A stretch of DNA of 6,037 nt from positions 1 to 6,037 of the forward strand of contig SOKM01000246.1 in the NCBI GenBank assembly GCA_004375785.1, given 5' to 3'. Position numbers and translations under genes: made by a program. Origin of the DNA: Candidatus Cloacimonadota bacterium. GTDB lineage: Bacteria > Hydrothermota > E44-bin80. The notes beneath the pieces are model-generated. The model did no database searches, had not been told where the DNA came from, and worked only from the letters and a program-made list of their open reading frames with translations. This document shows, in pieces, positions 1 to 4,567 of the stretch (within the stretch, counting starts at the first letter, position 1; each line of letters begins with the position of its first letter).

Positions 1-29
1 TTTTGTCAACACAATTCTCCTTTTTTTCC

Positions 30-58
30 TTGATAATCTTTGATAAATGTGATAGAAA
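30..58 (+). promoter_or_regulatory. Possible sigma70-type promoter for the thiolation gene
   Basis: TTGATA at 30-35, a 17 bp spacer, and a weak TAGAAA at 53-58. The -35 lies inside TTTTTCCTTGAT (23-34), which nearly matches the sequence over the two best promoters in the window (2704-2715 minus, 4487-4498 plus). If this is used, transcription would begin about 4-6 nt before the ATG at 69, giving an almost leaderless message. That fits the lack of a Shine-Dalgarno sequence there. A second TTGATA at 40-45 with CATAAT at 62-67 would start transcription inside the gene and is less likely. Confidence 0.35.
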
Positions 59-68
59 ACACATAATT

Positions 69-1064
69 ATGAAAAAGATTAAGGCGCTTGCAATGCTTTC
101 GGGGGGACTTGACAGCATACTTGCTGTGAAGATTATGCTTGAGCAGGGAATTAACGTCTATTCCATCAGTTTTATAACTCCCTTATCCATTCCTCCAAAG
201 AAAGGTTGCAAGTTAGCGGCAAGGAAGGTGAGTGATGAACTTGGAATTCCTTTAAAAGTTAAATTCTTAGGAAAAGATTATATAGAACTATTGAAGAAAC
301 CACACTATGGTTATGGGAAAAATATGAATCCCTGTATAGACTGCAGGATTTCTATGCTAAAGCAAGCTAAAAAGTATATGGAAGAAATCGGTGCAAAGTT
401 CATTATTACCGGAGAGGTGCTGGGAGAACGCCCAATGACCCAGAACAAAAAGGCAATAAAGCTTATTGAAAAGGAATCAGGGCTTGAGCAAAGAATCTTA
501 CGACCTCTCTCTGCAAATTTTTTTGAACCCACAATCATAGAACAAAAAGGCTGGGTGAAAAAGGGAGACCTCTTTGCAATTGAAGGACGTTCGAGAAAAC
601 CGCAAATCAATCTGGCAGAGAAGCTCGGAATATCCGATTATCCAACACCAGCAGGAGGCTGTCTTTTAACCGATTCAAATTTTGCAAAGAGAATAAGGGA
701 TGCTTTTGAGCATAACGAGGATGCTCTTAAAGAAATTACACTGCTTAAATACGGAAGACACTTTAGACTCCCCGGTGGTGCAAAGGTGATTGTTGGAAGG
801 GATGAGAGAGAAAATGAAATTATCCTTGCTTTCACGGATACATCTTCCATATGCTTAGAAGCGGATGATGTTCCCGGTCCCATAACATTACTCTTTAGCT
901 CAAAAGGGAAAATGGACATAGAAAAAGCTGCCTCCATCTGCCTTAGATACAGCGATAGTGAACAGGGAAAAGGAAAGGTAACCTATTGGAAAGAAAAAGG
1001 AAAGAAAGCGTTTATTCTTGTAAAAAAAATTGAAGATAAAGAACTCGAGGAACTCAGAGTATAG
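69..1064 (+). CDS. PP-loop tRNA thiolation enzyme, MnmA/ThiI-like, with probable C-terminal NFACT-type RNA-binding domain
   Basis: The 331-residue cytoplasmic protein opens with a strand and the ATP-pyrophosphatase P-loop SGGLDS (residues 11-16), as in enzymes that adenylate a tRNA uridine before sulfur insertion. Two Cys motifs follow, NPCIDCR (Cys89, Cys92) and PAGGCLLTD (Cys198). Their spacing resembles the two catalytic cysteines of MnmA-type 2-thiouridylases, so Cys89 or Cys92 together with Cys198 are the likely sulfur carriers (inference). Residues about 220-331, with KYGRHFRLPGGAKVIVGRDE, resemble the NFACT-R/DUF814 RNA-binding module, in place of the usual MnmA beta-barrel tail. The frame stays open back to a TTG at 3, but those 22 extra residues look non-coding and the alignable protein begins at the ATG at 69. 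No clear Shine-Dalgarno precedes it. Whether the product is s2U34, s4U8 or another thionucleoside cannot be decided here. Confidence 0.85.
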   Translation: MKKIKALAMLSGGLDSILAVKIMLEQGINVYSISFITPLSIPPKKGCKLAARKVSDELGIPLKVKFLGKDYIELLKKPHYGYGKNMNPCIDCRISMLKQAKKYMEEIGAKFIITGEVLGERPMTQNKKAIKLIEKESGLEQRILRPLSANFFEPTIIEQKGWVKKGDLFAIEGRSRKPQINLAEKLGISDYPTPAGGCLLTDSNFAKRIRDAFEHNEDALKEITLLKYGRHFRLPGGAKVIVGRDERENEIILAFTDTSSICLEADDVPGPITLLFSSKGKMDIEKAASICLRYSDSEQGKGKVTYWKEKGKKAFILVKKIEDKELEELRV

Positions 1065-1127
1065 ATATTGTTGAATCTTTATTGTTAGTTATTTAAAGTA
1101 TGTATAGAAATAGGAATTGTGTTGAAT

Positions 1128-1159
1128 AATCTGTGTAATCTAATAAAATCTGCGTAATC
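1128..1159. repeat. Direct repeat, two 13-mers
   Basis: AATCTGTGTAATC (1128-1140) recurs as AATCTGCGTAATC (1147-1159) with one mismatch, separated by 6 bp. It lies in the 125 bp spacer between the convergent thiolation and cyclase genes. No ORF or RNA gene is visible in this spacer. The pair looks like a fragment of a short tandem repeat family; its function is unknown. Confidence 0.6.
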
Positions 1160-1160
1160 A

Positions 1161-1184
1161 AGTATAATGCGTGAGCATTATACT
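1161..1184. terminator. Perfect 10 bp hairpin between convergent genes, possible bidirectional terminator
   Basis: AGTATAATGC (1161-1170) pairs perfectly with GCATTATACT (1175-1184) around a GTGA loop, a GNRA-type tetraloop on the plus strand. It sits 97 nt after the stop of the plus-strand gene and 5 nt past the stop of the minus-strand cyclase gene, a natural place for a shared transcript end. Neither side is followed by a U-tract, so intrinsic termination is doubtful. A 3'-end stabilising or processing hairpin is equally possible. Confidence 0.4.
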
Positions 1185-1189
1185 ATGGT

Positions 1190-2335
1190 TTAAGGCTGTT
1201 TAGTATACTTTATTATTAACTTCTGATCTTCCGGTTTAATCCTCGTAAAGAAGATGCCAACATCAAATTTACCGTCTTCCTTCACCTCTAACCTTACTAC
1301 CTTTGCCTGTGCAGAAATCTTTTTTCTTTTGAATGGTGATATAAATGTAAGGTCGAGGATGGATGATATCATTATGGGTTTTTCATCTTCAAAAAGAAGT
1401 CCTCCTCCTCCAACATTCTTCATCTTTGCTGTCTTTACAGCTGCTTCATCTATTACTCTGTATGAAATATCCCAATCCGTAGCCATACGTACAAACTTTC
1501 TTTTTTCTTTATAGAAGATATATGCCCTGTTCTTTCCATCATTTTTTGCCCTGAAGAGTGCAGTATCTGCATTTTCAACAAGTTCCTCTGGCGTGTTGCC
1601 ATCAATTCCGAAGCTGGCAACCCCTGCACTTACGGTAAGATAGTATTTTTCTTTTCGCAGGAAATTCACTTTTGAAACACTCATTCTTAATCTGTCCGCA
1701 GCAATAAGTGCCTTTGAACCTCTTGTCTCTGGTAATATTGCTACAAACTCATCTCCTCCAAATCTACAGGGATAGTCAACCTCTCTTAACGCCTGTTTAA
1801 TAAGCTCTGCAACCTTCTTAAGGACCTTGTCTCCAAAGGTATGACCCTTCAGTTCATTACATTTTTTGAAATCATCAATATCCACAAACATTACAGAGAG
1901 GTCGAGTCCATACCTTTTTGCCCTCTGAACCTCTCTGTAGAGGGCTTCGATGAAAAACCTCTTATTATATAGACCGGTAAGTTCATCTGTAATGATGGAC
2001 TTCTCAAGTTTTTCAAAGATTTCTATTTCGATTATTTTGGGGTTTTTCATCTGTTTGTTCACTGAGATGAAGTAATCAAGCATTGCCACCCTTAAACCGA
2101 CTTTTCGCCCCATAGACTTACTCATATCCGTTCTATGTTTAATAATATCCTTCCATACTTTCTCTGCTTCTTTTGGTTCCATTTCCAAATGTGTAAAGAC
2201 CTTCAGGAGCTCTGAAAATACTGCATTGCCATCCCTTTTCATAATTGCTTTTATTTTCTCGAGCAGCCATTCCTGCGCCTTTTCATTTTCATCAAGAAGA
2301 TTTATAATTTCATTAAATACTGAATTCTTTTTCAT
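1190..2335 (-). CDS. Diguanylate cyclase (GGDEF) fused to a C-terminal PilZ domain
   Basis: This 381-residue protein has no membrane segment or signal peptide, so it is probably cytoplasmic. Residues 1-112 are a charged, helical N-terminal region of unrecognised sensory type. The GGDEF domain covers about 113-276: DELTGLYN (117-124), the metal-binding FVDIDDFK (150-157) and the active-site GGDEF (193-197), all intact, so it should make c-di-GMP from two GTP. An inhibitory I-site R184-E-V-D187 lies exactly five residues before GGDEF, predicting product feedback. A PilZ domain follows, with RKFVR (279-283) matching the R-[RK]-x-x-R c-di-GMP-binding motif and NVGGGG (307-312) matching [DN]-x-S-x-x-G except that Gly replaces Ser. 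One chain thus both makes and could bind the messenger. The ATG at 2335 follows AGAGAGG with 8 nt spacing. There is no EAL or HD-GYP partner in the window; the target of the PilZ output is unknown. Confidence 0.93.
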   Translation of the reverse strand: MKKNSVFNEIINLLDENEKAQEWLLEKIKAIMKRDGNAVFSELLKVFTHLEMEPKEAEKVWKDIIKHRTDMSKSMGRKVGLRVAMLDYFISVNKQMKNPKIIEIEIFEKLEKSIITDELTGLYNKRFFIEALYREVQRAKRYGLDLSVMFVDIDDFKKCNELKGHTFGDKVLKKVAELIKQALREVDYPCRFGGDEFVAILPETRGSKALIAADRLRMSVSKVNFLRKEKYYLTVSAGVASFGIDGNTPEELVENADTALFRAKNDGKNRAYIFYKEKRKFVRMATDWDISYRVIDEAAVKTAKMKNVGGGGLLFEDEKPIMISSILDLTFISPFKRKKISAQAKVVRLEVKEDGKFDVGIFFTRIKPEDQKLIIKYTKQP

Positions 2336-2361
2336 TCCATTTACCTCTCTTTTTGCTTATA

Positions 2362-2382
2362 GTTATTGGTTATTCGTTATTG
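2362..2382. repeat. Three tandem heptamers (GTTATTG/C)
   Basis: GTTATTG (2362-2368), GTTATTC (2369-2375) and GTTATTG (2376-2382) lie head to tail just upstream of the cyclase ribosome-binding site. They resemble the short tandemly repeated heptamers known from cyanobacteria and several uncultured phyla. They form the cyclase-proximal edge of the repeat-rich spacer 2336-2569. Confidence 0.6.
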
Positions 2383-2384
2383 CG

Positions 2385-2476
2385 GATGCCTTCCATGCTG
2401 TTTTGTAGCCGCAGGCTTTAGCCTGCGTAAAGATGCCTTTATTACAGCGCAGCGTTTAATACCGTTCCAAAGGAAC
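2385..2476. repeat. Repeat-rich intergenic tract with hairpins (REP-like)
   Basis: The centre is a strong hairpin, CGCAGGC (2410-2416) against GCCTGCG (2421-2427) around TTTA. It is preceded by TGTAGC, and the whole resembles the 'TGTAGCCGCAGGCTTTAGCCTGCG' type of dispersed palindrome that I have met in uncultured bacterial genomes (recollection, not checked). GATGCCTT occurs on either side (2385-2392 and 2432-2439), and a smaller stem GTTCC/GGAAC spans 2464-2476. Neither strand has a T-run after the stems, so these are not good intrinsic terminators. No coding potential is seen. The tract forms most of the 5' region of the minus-strand cyclase gene, in which I find no convincing promoter. 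Confidence 0.5.
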
Positions 2477-2547
2477 CAATCTGTTAGCTATTTGTTGCCT
2501 ACTGTTTTTTTGCCTTTTCTATTAGCAATAAGCCATATGCCATTGGC

Positions 2548-2569
2548 TAATGGCTACTTGTAGCCATTA
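2548..2569. repeat. Perfect 10 bp inverted repeat abutting the tRNA-Sec 3' end
   Basis: TAATGGCTAC (2548-2557) and GTAGCCATTA (2560-2569) are perfectly complementary around a 2 nt TT spacer. The arm starts at the very next base after the encoded CCA of the tRNA. Beyond it the sequence continues with related fragments (GCCATATGCCATTGGC, 2532-2547), so the hairpin belongs to a cluster of degenerate GCCATTA-type repeats. It could end or protect the tRNA precursor, but no U-tract follows on the minus strand. Confidence 0.6.
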
Positions 2570-2661
2570 TGGCGGAGGTGTGTAGGAATCGAACCTACCG
2601 TCCCCGACTGAGGACAACTGGATTTGAAGTCCAGTAGAGACACCAGCCCCTATCCACCTCC
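2570..2661 (-). tRNA. selC: tRNA-Sec, anticodon UCA (selenocysteine tRNA)
   Basis: Read on the minus strand, this 92 nt gene folds as a bacterial tRNA-Sec. The anticodon stem CTGGA/TCCAG encloses the loop CTTCAAA, with anticodon TCA at 2627-2625. The D arm is long, AGGGGC/GTCTCT (6 bp) around the 4 nt loop TGGT. A long variable arm, GTCCTC/GGGGAC, closes on AGTC. The T arm GTAGG/CCTAC holds loop TTCGATT. The acceptor stem begins GGAGGTG/CACCTCC, followed by discriminator G and an encoded CCA. Bacterial tRNA-Sec normally has 8 acceptor pairs; here position 8 is G opposite A. The tRNA is charged with Ser, converted to Sec-tRNA and delivered to UGA codons by SelB. No selA, selB or selD is visible in the window. 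It has its own promoter about 12 nt upstream. Confidence 0.96.
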
Positions 2662-2679
2662 ATTAAATTTGATTTGTTT

Positions 2680-2708
2680 ACTATAAAAGATTTTTTCCCT
2701 TTCGTCAA
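2680..2708 (-). promoter_or_regulatory. Sigma70-type promoter of tRNA-Sec
   Basis: On the minus strand, TTGACG (2708-2703), a 17 bp spacer and TATAGT (2685-2680). The predicted start is near 2673, leaving a leader of about 12 nt before the mature 5' end at 2661, as expected for a tRNA gene processed by RNase P. The -35 is embedded in TTTTTCCTTGAC (2715-2704), identical over 12 bp to the sequence at the promoter at 4494-4522. Confidence 0.85.
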
Positions 2709-2710
2709 GG

Positions 2711-2753
2711 AAAAAAACAATATCAACAATTAGCCTATTGTCATCGCTGACAA
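2711..2753 (-). terminator. Weak terminator candidate after the hydrolase/membrane-protein unit
   Basis: On the minus strand two mutually exclusive stems follow the small gene. One is TTGTCA/TGACAA around GCGA (2753-2738). The other is ACAATA (2741-2736) with TATTGT (2722-2717), followed directly by a T-run (2716-2711). The second has terminator geometry, but only a 6 bp AT-rich stem and a 13 nt loop. The T-run also forms the upstream flank of the tRNA-Sec -35 element, so transcription from the operon may run into selC. Confidence 0.3.
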
Positions 2754-2757
2754 AATG

Positions 2758-2955
2758 CTATTTTCGTGAATAAATAAGATACTCAACCATTAACAGAAAT
2801 ACAGGAAATACAACACTCAGAGTGATGTGAGCATCCAATCCGATAACAGGTTTACCATTTATCACTCCCAAAGTTCGAAACAACAGGAAAATAATAGCTC
2901 CTAATGACACACTCTGCAGAACTCCGAAAACCCAAAACAGTCCTTTCTTATACAT
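2758..2955 (-). CDS. Small two-helix membrane protein, function unknown
   Basis: This 65-residue protein has a short basic N-terminus (MYKK), a hydrophobic segment at about residues 6-26, a polar loop about 28-41 (VINGKPVIGLDAH) and a second hydrophobic segment at about 43-62, ending YSRK. That predicts two transmembrane helices with both termini probably cytoplasmic. A strong Shine-Dalgarno AAGGAGG (2967-2961) precedes the ATG at 2955 by 5 nt, and the start is only 17 nt after the stop of the hydrolase gene, so the two are almost certainly co-transcribed. I do not recognise the family. The good ribosome-binding site, the two-helix hydropathy and the operon position support it as a real gene. 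A link to the hydrolase, for example as a membrane partner, is inference. Confidence 0.72.
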   Translation of the reverse strand: MYKKGLFWVFGVLQSVSLGAIIFLLFRTLGVINGKPVIGLDAHITLSVVFPVFLLMVEYLIYSRK

Positions 2956-2972
2956 TGCTTCCTCCTTCGTCT

Positions 2973-4232
2973 TTACTTGTTTTTTATCATTATTTCAACT
3001 TCAGAATAATCAGTAGATGAATCCTCTAACATCTTCGTCTTTTTCCCACAAAGATGTTTATCAAAAAAAGCTCTAATATAATCATTTTGAATTTTCAAAC
3101 AACGCAATCCCTCTATTTTCCCCAATAACCCATCTGGTATTCCAAGAATTTCTGAAAACCCTGGCAACGACAGATCTGAAAAATTTAAGTGGCGTGTTCC
3201 CTTGATAAGAATCAAATAAGTTGTATTTTTAGAATTAAGAAAGAATATCTTATTTGGAGTTCTATTTAGTGCTTCGATATTATCATGATGCATAAACATA
3301 AAAGGACGTTTCAAATTTTTATCAATCATATCACCCAATTGAAGACCATCCAGGTTAATACCTGCCTTACATCTTTTTTCAACCAGACAAGCTTGTCCCG
3401 CTGCTACACCTCCAAAGGAGTGTCCTAAAACACCGATTCGTTCCGTATCTAATCTGCCATAAAAGAGTCCTTTTTCATTATTCATCTTTTCTAATTCATC
3501 TATAAGAAAACTAATGTCATTCACCCAGATATGTAAACTTTCTATTATCTTAGGTCGCTTATCTATAAGTGATTGAATTAAAGTATCAATCTTTTTAGGA
3601 TCATTTGTTTGGCTTATTTTTCGTTGTACTGGCATTGCATTTTGACGTTCAGCTGCTCTAATAAATAGTTCTTTATTCTGCGGATGAAAAACCTTAACAG
3701 TTCCATCTTCTTTTACAAAATGAGAGGTTTCGTATGCGTGACCAACACTTATAGCAATATAACCATGGCTCGCTAATTCTTCCATAAGCACTGTACTTTG
3801 ATTCATTCCAGCACCATATGCGTGTGAAAAAATAATGATAGGATATTTCTTTTTCTTATCAACAAATTCTGCATTTTTATAAGAATGTGATTTCACACCA
3901 GAAATTTTATCAAAAAAAGATGCCGGCAAAGGAGATTTTTTAGGTAAAGTTCGTTTTCTTTCTTCAGCATGTTCGATATACGGAACACGATTTATACAAG
4001 AAGATTCTTTTGCCGGATACCAAATTCTTATAGCCACTTCTCGATGATCATCAAGATCTGGTGTAAAAGTTTCAGGTCTATTAGTGTCTATAAAATAATA
4101 TCTAATAGTACCAACACCAAAAGGTCCAGTAGGTTCTGGAAAATTTATTACAGAAGTCTGTTTACGTGTGCAACATATGTTGCCTAATAACATGACACAT
4201 AAAAATATCAAGGAAATTCTAATTTCAATCAT
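2973..4232 (-). CDS. Platelet-activating-factor acetylhydrolase-like alpha/beta hydrolase, exported
   Basis: This 419-residue protein starts with a hydrophobic export or anchor segment (about residues 4-19) ending in Cys20-Cys21. The lipobox is not canonical, since Ile or Cys precedes each Cys, so lipidation is doubtful. The body is an alpha/beta hydrolase of the plasma PAF-AH/Lp-PLA2 family: an early PTGPFGVG region (34-41), the oxyanion-hole stretch FSHAYG (135-140), the nucleophile elbow GHSFGG with Ser272, an acid in INLDG (Asp295) and the His in GTRHLNFSD (His348). This order and spacing closely parallel the human plasma enzyme triad Ser273/Asp296/His351. The family hydrolyses short or oxidised acyl chains from phospholipids; the bacterial substrate is unknown. 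The ATG at 4232 follows AGAGGA (4248-4243) at 10 nt. It leads a two-gene unit with the small membrane protein and has a good promoter 96 nt upstream. Confidence 0.88.
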   Translation of the reverse strand: MIEIRISLIFLCVMLLGNICCTRKQTSVINFPEPTGPFGVGTIRYYFIDTNRPETFTPDLDDHREVAIRIWYPAKESSCINRVPYIEHAEERKRTLPKKSPLPASFFDKISGVKSHSYKNAEFVDKKKKYPIIIFSHAYGAGMNQSTVLMEELASHGYIAISVGHAYETSHFVKEDGTVKVFHPQNKELFIRAAERQNAMPVQRKISQTNDPKKIDTLIQSLIDKRPKIIESLHIWVNDISFLIDELEKMNNEKGLFYGRLDTERIGVLGHSFGGVAAGQACLVEKRCKAGINLDGLQLGDMIDKNLKRPFMFMHHDNIEALNRTPNKIFFLNSKNTTYLILIKGTRHLNFSDLSLPGFSEILGIPDGLLGKIEGLRCLKIQNDYIRAFFDKHLCGKKTKMLEDSSTDYSEVEIMIKNK

Positions 4233-4327
4233 CTTGTCTTATTCCTCTTTAAGAAGTATACCAGTTAGCCCATTCATATTCACACTTAGTTGTTGAATTT
4301 GTAACCCTTTTTCTCTCCACAAGACAA

Positions 4328-4356
4328 ATTATTCCCCCAAAAATCCTGTTTGTCAA
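4328..4356 (-). promoter_or_regulatory. Sigma70-type promoter of the hydrolase/membrane-protein unit
   Basis: On the minus strand, a consensus TTGACA (4356-4351), a 17 bp spacer and AATAAT (4333-4328). Transcription would start near 4321, giving a 5' leader of roughly 90 nt before the ATG at 4232. I see no recognisable riboswitch in that leader. Confidence 0.75.
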
Positions 4357-4397
4357 GTTTTTTCTTTTTGCCATTTCAAGGAGTTTTTCGACTGACT

Positions 4398-4413
4398 CTT
4401 CTGTCAACAGAAG
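4398..4413. promoter_or_regulatory. 16 bp palindrome in the divergent intergenic region, possible operator
   Basis: CTTCTGT (4398-4404) and ACAGAAG (4407-4413) form a perfect inverted repeat with a CA centre. It lies about 40 bp upstream of the minus-strand -35 and about 80 bp upstream of the plus-strand -35. A dimeric regulator could bind here, but no regulator gene is in the window and one copy alone proves nothing. Confidence 0.3.
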
Positions 4414-4493
4414 CACTCTGGCTTCCTTCAATATTTCTGAGCCACCATCAGTATTTTATGGGAAATAAAAGAAAAGATAGCAATAGTTTTTCC

Positions 4494-4522
4494 TTGACCT
4501 TTGATGAAAAAAGTTTTATAAT
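4494..4522 (+). promoter_or_regulatory. Sigma70-type promoter of the propeller gene
   Basis: TTGACC (4494-4499), a 17 bp spacer and a perfect TATAAT (4517-4522). The predicted start, about 4529, leaves a leader of about 39 nt to the ATG at 4568. The sequence TTTTTCCTTGAC (4487-4498) over the -35 is the same 12-mer found at the tRNA-Sec promoter. Confidence 0.85.
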
Positions 4523-4567
4523 AATTCATTAGAAAACAGAGAATTCTGCATTGAAAAATCTTCAAAG

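Noticed and set aside
3..68. TTG start at position 3 extending the thiolation enzyme by 22 residues
   Set aside because: The extra residues do not resemble the family N-terminus, there is no ribosome-binding site, and the putative promoter lies inside this stretch.
311..937. Two minus-strand ORFs of 99 codons each (311-610 and 638-937)
   Set aside because: They are antisense to the well-supported PP-loop gene, have no ribosome-binding sites and no protein-like composition.
1254..1514. Plus-strand ORF of 86 codons
   Set aside because: It is antisense to the PilZ end of the cyclase gene, whose motifs are clear.
2366..2563. Plus-strand ORF of 65 codons in the spacer beside tRNA-Sec
   Set aside because: It is simply a translation through the palindromic and heptamer repeats; there is no ribosome-binding site.
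2548..2661. Integration attachment site at the tRNA-Sec 3' end
   Set aside because: No integrase, no second copy of the tRNA 3' end and no mobile genes are present in the window.
4170..4175. Lipoprotein signal (lipobox) in the hydrolase at Cys20/Cys21
   Set aside because: The residue before each Cys is Ile or Cys, not Gly, Ala or Ser, so signal peptidase II cleavage is not supported.
4249..4431. Minus-strand ORF of 60 codons starting at a TTG
   Set aside because: The hydrolase promoter lies inside it and the C-terminal half is not protein-like; at most its first 25 residues are a relic, listed as a low-interest finding.
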